The notes: generated from the sequence alone by a model not told the origin. Shown: positions 35,004 to 44,095, numbered from the stretch's first letter. The stretch: DNA of 64,000 nucleotides from Chitinophagaceae bacterium (GCA_947447265.1 CANFKC010000007.1:1-64000); one strand, 5' to 3'. Made by a program: numbers and translations.

Positions 35004-36146
35004 ATGAACTTTCAACTTACAGAAGAACAAATAGCGGTGCAGATGGCTGCACGCGATTTTGCCAGGACTGAATTATTGCCGGGCGTTATAGAACGCGACG
35101 AACATCAGAAGTTCCCTGCAGAGCAAATGAAGAAATTGGGCGAGCTTGGCTTTATGGGTATGATGGTTGATCCAAAATACGGCGGTTCGGGTATGGATTC
35201 GGTGTCGTATGTACTTGCAATGGAGGAGATATCTAAAATTGATGCCTCTGCTTCAGTTTGTATGAGTGTAAATAACTCATTGGTTTGCTGGGGTTTGGAA
35301 ACGTACTGCAACGAAGAGCAAAAACAGGAATTCCTGGTGCCTCTGGCTAGCGGCCAGAAGATAGGCGCTTTCCTGCTGAGCGAACCTGAGGCCGGCAGCG
35401 ATGCTACTTCACAACGCACTACTGCTGAAGATATGGGTGACTACTACCTGGTTAACGGTACCAAGAACTGGATTACCAATGGTAACAGTGCATCAACCTA
35501 CATCGTTATTGCTCAGACGTATCCTGATAAGAAGCACAAGGGCATTAATGCTTTAATTATTGACAAGAACTCTCCGGGCGTTACCGTAGGTGCGAAAGAA
35601 AATAAACTGGGTATAAGGGGTAGCGATACGCACAGCATTATGTTCCAGGATGTTAAGGTGCCAAAGACCAACCGTATTGGTGAAGATGGTTTTGGTTTCA
35701 CTTTTGCAATGAAGGTGCTTACAGGCGGCCGTATTGGTATTGCTGCGCAGGCATTGGGTATTGCAAGTGGTGCTTATGAACTGGCGCTGAAGTATTCAAA
35801 AGAGCGTAAAGCTTTTGGTACTGAGATCAGCAACCACCAGGCTATCGCCTTTAAGCTGGCTGATATGGCTACCGAAATTGAAGCAGCACGTTTGCTTTGT
35901 CTGAAAGCTGCATGGGAAAAAGATCAGCATAAAGACTATACATTATCAGCATCAATGGCTAAACTGTTCGCTTCTGATATTGCACAAAGGGTTACTAATG
36001 AGGCAATACAGGTACACGGCGGATATGGCTATGTGAAGGAATTCCACGTAGAGCGCCTGATGCGCGATGCGAAGATCACCCAGATATACGAAGGTACCAA
36101 TGAGGTACAACGTATTGTGATCAGCAGGACGATATTGAAAGGATAG
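35004..36146 (+). CDS. Acyl-CoA dehydrogenase (short-chain/butyryl type)
   Basis: The 380-aa flavoprotein has the acyl-CoA dehydrogenase fold: N-terminal helices, the FAD/substrate segment FLLSEPEAGSDATS and NGTKNWITNG, then the C-terminal helices with QVHGGYGYVKEFHVERLMRD. The catalytic base is Glu363 in QIYEGTNEV, at the position found in short-chain and butyryl-CoA enzymes. It oxidises acyl-CoA to enoyl-CoA in beta-oxidation or amino-acid breakdown and passes electrons to ETF. It is transcribed alone, with a terminator at 36178-36204. Confidence 0.95.
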   Translation: MNFQLTEEQIAVQMAARDFARTELLPGVIERDEHQKFPAEQMKKLGELGFMGMMVDPKYGGSGMDSVSYVLAMEEISKIDASASVCMSVNNSLVCWGLETYCNEEQKQEFLVPLASGQKIGAFLLSEPEAGSDATSQRTTAEDMGDYYLVNGTKNWITNGNSASTYIVIAQTYPDKKHKGINALIIDKNSPGVTVGAKENKLGIRGSDTHSIMFQDVKVPKTNRIGEDGFGFTFAMKVLTGGRIGIAAQALGIASGAYELALKYSKERKAFGTEISNHQAIAFKLADMATEIEAARLLCLKAAWEKDQHKDYTLSASMAKLFASDIAQRVTNEAIQVHGGYGYVKEFHVERLMRDAKITQIYEGTNEVQRIVISRTILKG

Positions 36147-36177
36147 GTTGAATCGGGTTTCAAATATTTTTATGATA

Positions 36178-36204
36178 AAATGGGTTCAATTATTTGAACC
36201 CATT
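36178..36204 (+). terminator. Hairpin terminator of the acyl-CoA dehydrogenase gene
   Basis: AATGGGTTCAA and TTGAACCCATT form an 11-bp stem around TTAT, flanked by A-rich and T-rich runs, about 32 bp after the stop. Confidence 0.8.
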
Positions 36205-36283
36205 TATCGTTTAACGTAGTTCTGATAGATATCGAAATAAAACAGAGAATGATTCAATGTTGTCTTTAGAGATATTACTTTAG

Positions 36284-36466
36284 CCCAGATTACGCAATAA
36301 GATTATTTTTTGCTGCTGCCGCTATGGCTAGAAGTCAATACAGTAAAGGGTTTTACTTGATTTTTGTCTTAAAAAGTTCTAATGCTACGCATTAGAAAAA
36401 GAGAGGCGCAAAAAATATGATTATCAATGAGTTGCATTCAATTTGACTTCTATTGCGTAATCTGGG
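36284..36466. mobile_element. MITE-like element with 16-bp inverted repeats and 5-bp direct repeat
   Basis: CCCAGATTACGCAATA (36284-36299) and its exact complement (36451-36466) bound a 183-bp segment with no coding capacity. The flanking bases on each side are TTTAG (36279-36283 and 36467-36471), as expected of a target-site duplication. Inside are a second inverted pair (AGAAGTCAA at 36330, TTGACTTCT at 36443) and a perfect 9-bp stem-loop (36377-36397). No transposase is present, so it would have moved in trans. Its right end is 30 bp before the start at 36497. Confidence 0.65.
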
Positions 36467-36496
36467 TTTAGTCTGTAAGTTTATTGCAATAAAAAT

Positions 36497-37576
36497 ATGG
36501 CTAAAAAGAAGAAAAATATAATAAATAATAAAAATAATAATAATCGAACAGCAATTGATTATGCGTCTCATTTTAGACAACCGAATGAGCAATCAATCTC
36601 CTTTCGCCCGCGCATAGGTAGTATTTGTAAGCTATATAACGTCGGAGATTCTACATTAATAGAATTTCTTACAGAAAAAGGGTATGAAAATCTTAATATA
36701 CACTCTTCTTTAAGCGGTGATGCGTTGAAGTTAATCGAAAATGAATTTATTGGGTTTAAAGATCAAAAGGATAAAATTCGTGGTAAAACAGAAGTAAATT
36801 TTATAGCTAATAAATCCATCCAAAACTCAGTAAAACTGACATCTGAAATGCAACTGGGTGTATATGAATCAGAGCCAATTCTTTTGTTAAAAAACAATTT
36901 ATTCCAAAAGCCCCAAAAGAAAATTAGGTTTCCGAATTTACCGGAGTTAATTTCTAATTTCACAGATAACGAAGCGATTGATATCTGTTCTAAAATGACA
37001 AGTTCCTTCTCTCGTAATTTGTGTAGTGAACTAAATACCAGTACTAGCAAACGCGACTTGATATTATATCAATTGCACTTTATTGCAAATAAAGCGCTAA
37101 AGATTTTTGGCGGGAATGTACTTACATTCATTCACCAACTTAGGAAATTGCGTTTCAAAAACCGAACTGCCAATGAAATCAAAACATATAAAAAGGTCGT
37201 TCCTGATTTCCCAATACTCTCATTTAAGTACTCCCATTCTGATTCATTGAAAATATCATTCTTCTTAAAGCAGACAAAAAATGGTATTAGACCTGATATG
37301 CGTATTTTTTCCTCTAAAACATTTGATGAAATTGGGCATTTAGACGAAAGCGGTTATATTTTTACAAAACTTGAGAAATTTAGACCTCAACTTTCAATGT
37401 TTTGCTCTGCGCAACAAAAAAATCAGCTAGAACTTTTTGCGGGAGTAGAGAATGGATACTGTGATTTATGCGGTAAGGAGTTGACACACCCTAACTCTTT
37501 GAGAATTGGTCTGGGACCAGTATGTGCTAGAAATAAGAAAATTGATTTAGATTCTTTACTGTATGACTTTAATTAG
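36497..37576 (+). CDS. Hypothetical protein with IF2_N-like segment and DUF6011 zinc-binding tail
   Basis: The 359-aa product is very AT-rich in codon use. After a Lys/Asn tract, residues about 38-84 (GSICKLYNVGDSTLIEFLTE, then KGYENLNIHSSLSGDALKLI) resemble the small helical N-domain of Bacteroidota translation factor IF-2. The middle 230 residues are unknown. The C-terminus has a DUF6011-type zinc site: Cys322, Cys325, probably His331, and Cys343 in LGPVCARN. The combination suggests nucleic-acid or RNA binding, but no function is known. It converges on the nuclease-like gene at 37622-38707 and lies between a MITE and transposase debris, so it is probably transferred DNA. Confidence 0.65.
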   Translation: MAKKKKNIINNKNNNNRTAIDYASHFRQPNEQSISFRPRIGSICKLYNVGDSTLIEFLTEKGYENLNIHSSLSGDALKLIENEFIGFKDQKDKIRGKTEVNFIANKSIQNSVKLTSEMQLGVYESEPILLLKNNLFQKPQKKIRFPNLPELISNFTDNEAIDICSKMTSSFSRNLCSELNTSTSKRDLILYQLHFIANKALKIFGGNVLTFIHQLRKLRFKNRTANEIKTYKKVVPDFPILSFKYSHSDSLKISFFLKQTKNGIRPDMRIFSSKTFDEIGHLDESGYIFTKLEKFRPQLSMFCSAQQKNQLELFAGVENGYCDLCGKELTHPNSLRIGLGPVCARNKKIDLDSLLYDFN

Positions 37577-37621
37577 AGGTGCCACTTGAGAAGTAAATTG
37601 CCTTTTAATTAAGACATTATT

Positions 37622-38707
37622 TTATTCAGGTATCCATTGTTTCCCGTCAAAACTACCACCCAATATTACTTTTGCTGCAAGACTTATTGAATTAAAATCC
37701 ACATCTTTGGTAAATTTTCGGTTTACTATTGTCTCATCGTTTTCATATGTCCATCTCAGTTTGTAAGCAAGTGGAGCATTCATTTGAAATTGTGGGGCCA
37801 CACTATTTGAGATAAGCGATCCCTTAAGAACTCTAAAAGAGCCATTTGGAAGTAAACACCCTTTTGCTAAATCTCCATCTTTTCGATTCCCGATCTTCAA
37901 TCCATTATCCGTTTTTGCTGTGGCTTCTCTTTCTAAAGATTTTTTTTCTTCTTTTGCCGTTTGGGTTGGCAATGGTTTCAATATAAGGGACTTGGATGAA
38001 ATCTGTGGTCTTTTTTTAGAAGGTAGGTAATAGGTTTTATTTATTTCTTCAATTTCTGGAAGGTTAATGGAGTTAAGATTTGAAATGGCCTGTCGTTTTA
38101 ATTTTATCTGCTCCTGAAATTTCTCAATTTGAATTTCCAATTCGGCAATTTCATCTTTAACCACATCTGCTTGTTGAGATTGATTCAATAGGATTGAATC
38201 AATCTCCCTTCTATACTTTAATATCTCTTTTTCACGTTTTTGAATATGCTCATCGAATTCGCAATCATCGGATGTGAAAAAGCATAGAATATCCGCTATT
38301 TTTTTGACAAATTCAATATCGTTTAGATCGGTTATGGAAAATTCGTAAATAATATAGTCGTTAAAAGTTTCAAATTTTGGCAAACGCCATTGCGGGGAGT
38401 AAATCCTAAACTCCCTTCCATTTGTCAGAATTGCAATAAGTGGGCGTGCATCATCACAGTACCTTTTTACTTGCTCAACATGTTTGTCAAGATTTTCTTT
38501 AAGAGCCTTTATTTCAACTAATATTTTACCGCCAATTTTAATATCAAATCTTGTCCCTTGTGAATAATGCTCGAGGTCTAAATCTTTATGGCCAAATGCC
38601 TGAACAAAAGGAATTACAATGCTATGCTTTACATTATTTTCGTTAGGGTTGAATTTTGAGAAGTCAATATTTGCTATTTGGGCTAATTGTTCAATATTCA
38701 TGTACAT
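37622..38707 (-). CDS. HSDR_N-like PD-(D/E)xK protein with coiled coil and DUF4357
   Basis: The 361-aa product starts with a type I restriction HSDR_N-like nuclease domain (about 1-150). RFDIKIGGKILVEIKALKE places Asp55, Glu65 and Lys67 as a PD-(D/E)xK site. A coiled coil follows (about 155-215), then a basic linker, and a DUF4357 domain over the last 75 residues (LPNGSFRVLKGSLISN, and DFNSISLAAKVILGGSFDGK). It has no helicase or methylase part and no such neighbours, so it is not a complete restriction system. It could be a solitary DNA-acting enzyme of defence or mobile origin. The alternative start is Met3. Confidence 0.72.
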   Translation of the reverse strand: MYMNIEQLAQIANIDFSKFNPNENNVKHSIVIPFVQAFGHKDLDLEHYSQGTRFDIKIGGKILVEIKALKENLDKHVEQVKRYCDDARPLIAILTNGREFRIYSPQWRLPKFETFNDYIIYEFSITDLNDIEFVKKIADILCFFTSDDCEFDEHIQKREKEILKYRREIDSILLNQSQQADVVKDEIAELEIQIEKFQEQIKLKRQAISNLNSINLPEIEEINKTYYLPSKKRPQISSKSLILKPLPTQTAKEEKKSLEREATAKTDNGLKIGNRKDGDLAKGCLLPNGSFRVLKGSLISNSVAPQFQMNAPLAYKLRWTYENDETIVNRKFTKDVDFNSISLAAKVILGGSFDGKQWIPE

Positions 38708-38837
38708 CGTCGGATGGTTTAATGAGCATTTTTGTTGTAAGTGTAAGTAAGTGTTTAAACATAATAAATCATGTCGATGGTAAAACTACAGCTTTTCAAT
38801 ATTTTAATTGCACTCAAATACCAAGATGTAAATTGTA

Positions 38838-39202
38838 ATGTACGAACTTAAGGCAGGTAAAAATTTGACAACATTTGAATTTGTTATTGACGGTTGCAAA
38901 GGAAAAATAGTAAAACTCATTCAGTTTGTACCAACAAACTATAAAGGTCTTTTTAATCTTGTTTTGGGAGAAAAAGATCTATCAAGCGATAAATTAAGGA
39001 CATTGTAGTTGCAAATAATGGCGATAGTGAATTAGTATTTGCTATGGTTGCAGCTTCAGTATACGTTTTTATTGGCAAGTATTCTGACGCGCAGGTGTAT
39101 GCTACAGGAAGTACAAGTATTCGTACACAGCTTTACAGAATGGGAATAACTAAATAGTTGGCCGATGCAAATAAAGATTTTGATATTTATCGCGAGATTA
39201 GA
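38838..39202 (+). pseudogene. Degraded DUF6934 gene
   Basis: The first frame (38838-39008) encodes MYELKAGKNLTTFEFVIDGC and continues to DLSSDKL. The frame then shifts by one base near 38997 and continues as DIVVANNGDSELVFAMVAAS and VYATGSTSIRTQLYRMGITK. A TAG at 39155-39157 follows where the family normally has Tyr, and then LADANKDFDIYREI. All these segments match the DUF6934 family in order. A frameshift plus a nonsense codon make it a pseudogene. The tail then changes abruptly into transposase sequence. Confidence 0.75.
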
Positions 39203-39439
39203 AATAAGTGGATAAACAATGAAAAGCTAACGCATAGAAAGTTTCAGTGGCAGGAAAGTTATGGAGCCTTTAGTTATTCAAAATCGCAAGTAGATGCAGT
39301 GGCAAAATATGTGATGAACCAACAGGAACATCAGAAAAAGGTGACTTTTATTGATGAATATAAGGATATGCTCGAGAAATTTGAAATTGATTACGATGAA
39401 CGCTACATCTTTAAATTACCAGAGGAAGATGGTATTTAA
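39158..39439 (+). pseudogene. C-terminal fragment of a REP-associated Y1 transposase fused to DUF6934 remnant
   Basis: Within this 93-codon frame the first 15 codons belong to the DUF6934 tail. From about 39203 the product reads KFQWQESYGAFSYSKSQ, YVMNQQEHQKKVTFIDEYKD and FEIDYDERYIF, the well-conserved C-terminal end of IS200-like REP-associated tyrosine transposases. The N-terminal catalytic half with the HUH motif is absent. A deletion therefore joined the two genes in frame. The only possible start is TTG, and the piece is unlikely to be functional. Confidence 0.8.
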
Positions 39440-39449
39440 TGAGGGGACA

Positions 39450-39513
39450 GCCCCATACGGGGCATTGAAAACGTTGAATGTTGTTGGCTACAAACAGACA
39501 GCCCCTACGGGGC
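39450..39513. repeat. Pair of REP-like palindromes beside RAYT remnant
   Basis: ACAGCCCCATACGGGGCA (stem at 39450-39463) and ACAGCCCCTACGGGGCA (stem at 39501-39513) are two near-identical hairpins about 40 bp apart. REP-like palindromes near a REP-associated transposase fit the known association between these enzymes and their substrates. Confidence 0.7.
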
Positions 39514-39809
39514 AAACTAATCATTTACTTCAATATATATCAACCTGACCTGATTACATATCAATATTCCGTTCAGAGGAATGCTAATGAAGCAGTTGCT
39601 GTTTATCTAAATCAGTATGGAACCTGGCGATGTAGCTTTTCTAAATAAAAAGCAATTTCATGCGTCGAAAGGTGGCGATTACCCATCCCCCCGTGCCTTT
39701 TTACCCCTCATAGTGTTATTTTAACGCATTAATGAAAATAAAATTGCAGTTAAAATAGCGTTAAACTAAATGCAATAGGTTTGATGCTGTTAGCTACCGC
39801 CTATTTTTG

Positions 39810-39817
39810 TACCTTTG
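39810..39817 (+). promoter_or_regulatory. -7 promoter element of uppS-bamA (TACCTTTG)
   Basis: TACCTTTG lies 20 bp before the uppS start and matches the TAnnTTTG consensus. The -33 partner is unclear. Confidence 0.6.
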
Positions 39818-39837
39818 CACACTTTTTATAAAGTATA

Positions 39838-40602
39838 ATGACAGATTTACTGGCACAGGTTGACCGCAGCAGATTGCCCCGCCACATCGCTATCATAATG
39901 GATGGCAATGGCAGGTGGGCCCGCGACCGCGGCGAAGACAGGGTTTATGGTCACTACGAAGGTGTGATAAGCGTACGCGAGATAGTTGATGCTTGCGGTG
40001 CGCTTGATATTGGTTTTCTTACGCTTTATGCCTTTTCAGCTGAAAACTGGAACCGCCCGAAAGCGGAGGTTGACGCGTTAATGGAACTGCTGGTAAATAC
40101 CATAAGAAAAGAAGCAGACGACCTGAATAAGAATAATGTGCGCCTGCACGTTATAGGCGATTTTGTAAGTCTGCCTGAATTGGCCCAAAAGGAAATGGGA
40201 GAGGCTATGGAAATGACCGCAGCGAATACGGGCCTCAACCTTATTCTAGCGCTCAGCTACAGTTCCCGCCTGGAAATACTGGGTGCAACAAAAAAGCTTG
40301 CTGAAATGGTAGCCGGCGGAATACTTGCTCCGGATGATATAAACGAAGAGGTGTTTCAGCGTTGTCTGGATACAGCTATGTTCCCGGACCCAGAGCTGAT
40401 GATAAGAACCAGTGGAGAGAACAGGATCAGCAATTTTTTACTGTACCAGCTGGCTTATGCCGAATTATATTTTACCCCGGTGCATTGGCCGGATTTCCGC
40501 AAGGATAATTTATACGAGGCCCTGCTCGACTACCAGCGCCGCGAACGCCGTTTTGGCAAAACAAGTGAACAAATACAAAAGAACAACGTCCCTAATGTAT
40601 AA
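39838..40602 (+). CDS. uppS: Isoprenyl transferase (undecaprenyl diphosphate synthase)
   Basis: The 254-aa enzyme builds undecaprenyl diphosphate from farnesyl and isopentenyl diphosphates, the lipid carrier for peptidoglycan and O-antigen. Motifs are complete: IAIIMDGNGRWA with catalytic Asp22, TLYAFSAENWNRP, and MIRTSGENRISNFLLYQLAYAE. Its stop overlaps the bamA start by 8 bp, which gives translational coupling and a common transcript with the outer-membrane assembly genes. Confidence 0.95.
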   Translation: MTDLLAQVDRSRLPRHIAIIMDGNGRWARDRGEDRVYGHYEGVISVREIVDACGALDIGFLTLYAFSAENWNRPKAEVDALMELLVNTIRKEADDLNKNNVRLHVIGDFVSLPELAQKEMGEAMEMTAANTGLNLILALSYSSRLEILGATKKLAEMVAGGILAPDDINEEVFQRCLDTAMFPDPELMIRTSGENRISNFLLYQLAYAELYFTPVHWPDFRKDNLYEALLDYQRRERRFGKTSEQIQKNNVPNV

Positions 40603-43258
40603 AATATCCCTGAAATACGGATTATTGGTTATGTGCCTGTTAAGTGTCTTTAATACGAAAGCCCAACTGGGTGGCCGTGGCGGAGGACTTAAGAGCATGT
40701 CGCAGCCCGCAGCCGAAGGTGCTGAAAAGAATAAACCAGTTGAGTATGAAATTGGCGGTATTAAAGTACAGGGCAACCACTACCTCGATGCAGACCTTAT
40801 TGAGGCGGTAACAAATCTTTCTGTATCACAAAAAGTGCATTTGCCTAATGATGAGGGTATTGCAAAAGCTATTCGCAGCTTGTGGAAACAGGAACTATTT
40901 TCGAACGTTAACGTTCTGATAGAAAAATACATTGATGATAAGGTTTTCCTGATTATACAGGTTGAAGAGCGCCCGCGCCTGAGCAACTTCAAATTCAGGA
41001 ATATTAAAACATCGGAAGCAAAAGAACTCAAGGGAAAATTGCCGCTGGTATCAAACAAAGTAGTTACCGAAGCAACGAAGAAGGAAGCTGTAGTGCGCAT
41101 TAAGAAATATTATGTTGATAAAGGCTTCGGCAGGGTAAAAGTGGGAGTTGCCGAGCGTAACGATACTTCAGGGATCAACAAGGTTACACTTACCTTCACC
41201 ATTGATAAGGGAAGTAAAACCCACATTAACCAGATAAACATAGTAGGTGAAGAACATGCTACGGAGGCACGCCTGAAAAAGACGCTGAAATCGACCAAGG
41301 AAATGACGCGTATTACGCTTCATCCTGATGAAGAGCAAACCGCTTACCCGACAACAAAACGCTCGTTTAGTAAATACGTGAAGCAATTCGGCTTCCTGTC
41401 TCCATCAAAAACATTGGATGCGCTTGACCCGTACTTCAGGTTTAAATTGTTTTCAGGCTCAAAATTCAACCAGACAAAATTTGAAGCAGATAAGCAAGCG
41501 CTGGTTGCTTACTTAAATACGCTCGGCTATCGTGATGCTGCTGTAGTTGCAGACACCAGTTACCCGGTTAAGAATGGCAACATTAATGTTGATATAAAAG
41601 TTAAAGAAGGTAACAGATACTATTTTGGCGACGTTACCTGGAAGGGTAATACCAAGTATTCGGCAGAGTTTTTAACTAAAACGCTGGCGATTAAAAAAGG
41701 CGATATCTACAACCAGGCATTATTGGAAACCCGCATTGGCCGCCAACTGAATCCTGAAGGCGGAGAAGATGTGAGCAGCCTGTACATGGATGATGGCTAT
41801 TTGTTCTTTAACGTAGAGCCGGTAGAAGCATCAATTATTAACGATACCATCAACTATGAAATGCGCATTACCGAAGGCGCACAAGCAACCATCCGCGACA
41901 TTTCTATTTTTGGTAACGATCGCACTAACGACCACGTTGTTCGCCGTTCGTTATATACCATGCCGGGTAATAAATTCAGTCGTACTGACCTTGTTCGTTC
42001 TAACCGTGAAATTGCGCAGTTAGGCTTCTTCGACCAGGAAAAAATCGGTATTCAGCCAAAGCCACATCCTGAAGACGGAACAGTTGATATTGAATATACT
42101 GTTGTTGAAAAATCGAGCGACCAGTTGCAGCTTTCTGCAGGTTTCGGAGGTGGTGTAAACTTCTACGGTAACGTAGGTATTACCTTCAATAACTTCTCTA
42201 TCCGCAACATCTTCAAGCCAAGGAAGTGGGATCCGCTACCGGTAGGTGATGGCCAGAAATTTGGTATTAACTACGCTTCTAACGGTGCATATTATAACTC
42301 ATTAACCACTTCGTTCACTGAGCCATGGTTGGGCGGTAAAAAGCCAAATGCGTTTACAACCAACTTTACCTATAGCCGCTATTCTGCTGCACCTGTGGGT
42401 ACTAACCCGCTCAACTCTTACCTGCGTATGGTAGGCGGTGGTATTTCAATGGGTAAACGCCTTAACTGGCCTGATAACTTCTTTGTATTCAACTATGGTC
42501 TTAACTACAGCAACTACCGCCTGAAAGAATATACTTTGGTGAATGACTTTAAGAATGGTTTTGCAAACGACCTTCACTTTAAATTCGTTCTCTCCCGTAA
42601 TAATATTGATCAGCCGTTGTACCCAAGGAGTGGCTCTAATATTTCATTTACCTTCCAGCTTACCCCTCCTTTCAGTGCATTCAGCGACAAGAATTTTGCC
42701 GGTGAAACGCCTGAGCAGAAGTACAAATGGATAGAGTATCACAAATACAAATTTGTTGCAGATTTCTACCAGAAAGTTGCGGGTAATTTAGTACTAAGGC
42801 TGGCTTCAAAATATGGCTTCCTGGGTTACTACAATAAAGACATCGGGTACTCTCCGTTTGAGCGCTTCCAGTTGGGTGGTGATGGTCTTTCCGGCTATTC
42901 TTACTTTGTTGGTAAAGATATTGTGGCACAACGCGGTTATGAAGTTTATGCAAATGCTGCTACTATCTATAACAAGTATACGGCTGAATTAAGGTATCCA
43001 TTCTCCCTGCAGCCTACAGCTACCATTTATGGTATTATGTTTGCTGATGCGGCTAATGCATGGGGCAGCTTTAAAGACTACAATCCGTTTAAGCTGAACA
43101 GGGACGTAGGTGTGGGTATCAGGTTGTTCCTGCCTATGTTTGGTTTGCTGGGTCTTGATTATGGCATAGGAATTGATAGAATTAATCATTCCACAGGCCA
43201 GACGGGACTGAAGGATATTGCTAAGTTCAACTTTATGCTTGGTTTTGAACCGGAATAA
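40595..43258 (+). CDS. bamA: Outer membrane assembly factor BamA
   Basis: From the ATG at 40595 the product is 887 aa with a signal peptide (MYKISLKYGLLVMCLLSVFN, cleaved after TKAQ), a Gly-rich spacer, five POTRA-like domains (about 50-480, first one EIGGIKVQGNHYLDADLIE) and a 16-strand barrel with the conserved GGDGLSGYSYF and LRYPFSL segments. It inserts beta-barrel proteins into the outer membrane. The longer in-frame start at 40412 lies inside uppS and is rejected, as the signal peptide begins at 40595. Chaperone genes of the OmpH/Skp family follow. Confidence 0.95.
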   Translation: MYKISLKYGLLVMCLLSVFNTKAQLGGRGGGLKSMSQPAAEGAEKNKPVEYEIGGIKVQGNHYLDADLIEAVTNLSVSQKVHLPNDEGIAKAIRSLWKQELFSNVNVLIEKYIDDKVFLIIQVEERPRLSNFKFRNIKTSEAKELKGKLPLVSNKVVTEATKKEAVVRIKKYYVDKGFGRVKVGVAERNDTSGINKVTLTFTIDKGSKTHINQINIVGEEHATEARLKKTLKSTKEMTRITLHPDEEQTAYPTTKRSFSKYVKQFGFLSPSKTLDALDPYFRFKLFSGSKFNQTKFEADKQALVAYLNTLGYRDAAVVADTSYPVKNGNINVDIKVKEGNRYYFGDVTWKGNTKYSAEFLTKTLAIKKGDIYNQALLETRIGRQLNPEGGEDVSSLYMDDGYLFFNVEPVEASIINDTINYEMRITEGAQATIRDISIFGNDRTNDHVVRRSLYTMPGNKFSRTDLVRSNREIAQLGFFDQEKIGIQPKPHPEDGTVDIEYTVVEKSSDQLQLSAGFGGGVNFYGNVGITFNNFSIRNIFKPRKWDPLPVGDGQKFGINYASNGAYYNSLTTSFTEPWLGGKKPNAFTTNFTYSRYSAAPVGTNPLNSYLRMVGGGISMGKRLNWPDNFFVFNYGLNYSNYRLKEYTLVNDFKNGFANDLHFKFVLSRNNIDQPLYPRSGSNISFTFQLTPPFSAFSDKNFAGETPEQKYKWIEYHKYKFVADFYQKVAGNLVLRLASKYGFLGYYNKDIGYSPFERFQLGGDGLSGYSYFVGKDIVAQRGYEVYANAATIYNKYTAELRYPFSLQPTATIYGIMFADAANAWGSFKDYNPFKLNRDVGVGIRLFLPMFGLLGLDYGIGIDRINHSTGQTGLKDIAKFNFMLGFEPE

Positions 43259-43320
43259 TATTGAAGCGTTACTGAATAATAACAAGAGTCGTAATAACGT
43301 TTGACCAGAAATTATCGGTT

Positions 43321-43842
43321 ATGAAAAAGACAGTGTTGAGTTTATTGTTCCTGTTGGTAACAGGCTTTGCAGTACAGGCGCAGAAAGCGAATTACTGCAT
43401 TATCGATTCAAGGTATATACTTGAAAAGATAGACGATTATAAAGACGCGCAAAGCAAACTGGATAATCTGTCAAAAACCTGGCAGGATGAGATAGATACT
43501 AAAATGGCCGAAGTAGATAAGATGTACAAAGGCTACCAGGCAGAGCGGCCGATGCTATCGGACGAAATGAGGAAGAGAAGGGAAGACGAAATAGTGGTGA
43601 AAGAAAAGAGCGCGAAAGACCTGCAGAAACAACGTTTTGGCTACGAAGGCGACCTTTTTAAAAAGCGCCAGGAATTTGTAAAGCCGATACAGGACCGCGT
43701 ATTTAATGCAGTGCAGAAAATGGCTTCGCAAAGGGCATTCGATATGGTGTTAGACAAAGCCGGTGGCGTAACGCTGTTTTACGCTGACCCTAAACTTGAC
43801 CGCAGCGATGATGTTTTAAAAATTCTTGGAATAAACAAATAA
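43321..43842 (+). CDS. OmpH/Skp family periplasmic chaperone, copy 1
   Basis: The 173-aa product has a signal peptide (residues 1-20, ending VQAQ), the start of the OmpH core (KANYCIIDSRYILEKIDDYK), a long charged coiled-coil tentacle (about 45-130) and the closing strand region (AFDMVLDKAGGVTLFYADPK). Skp holds unfolded outer-membrane proteins on their way to BamA. It lies 62 bp after bamA and is probably co-transcribed. A second copy follows after an inverted-repeat element. Confidence 0.92.
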   Translation: MKKTVLSLLFLLVTGFAVQAQKANYCIIDSRYILEKIDDYKDAQSKLDNLSKTWQDEIDTKMAEVDKMYKGYQAERPMLSDEMRKRREDEIVVKEKSAKDLQKQRFGYEGDLFKKRQEFVKPIQDRVFNAVQKMASQRAFDMVLDKAGGVTLFYADPKLDRSDDVLKILGINK

Positions 43843-43850
43843 TGGCATTG

Positions 43851-44059
43851 AGGAACGATGATAAAATAAAGTACACCATCTAGCGCCTTCTTTTATTTCG
43901 GAATCGCTTATTTTTCATTTGTCTCAATGAGGGCTACGCCGTTCCATTTCTACATCGTTGCAAAAAGTCTTTAAATAGTTCACTATTCTCAGATTTTTCG
44001 CCTCGTATAAAAGAAAAATAACTTCGCCATATGGTGTACTTTATTTCATCAACGTTCCT
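43851..44059. repeat. 209-bp long-inverted-repeat element between the ompH genes
   Basis: The 29-bp ends, starting AGGAACGATG at 43851 and its complement ending at 44059, match at 27 of 29 positions; the inner 16 bp (AAATAAAGTACACCAT) are identical. The 151-bp interior has no reading frame. No target-site duplication is clear. It could be a MITE-like insertion or a large hairpin that affects expression of the second ompH gene. Confidence 0.7.
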
Positions 44060-44095
44060 TACTTTGCATTCTTAAAATAAATAACAAAAAAAATA

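Larger units (their letters stand above)
39440..39837. other. Intergenic region with REP-like palindromes
   Basis: This 398-bp region contains two short palindromes next to the transposase remnant and the uppS promoter at its right end. I see no gene in the remainder. Confidence 0.6.

Noticed and set aside
39620-39720. Short frame starting MEPGDVAFLNKKQF
   Set aside because: About 35 codons, no family resemblance and no upstream signals; not enough to call a gene.
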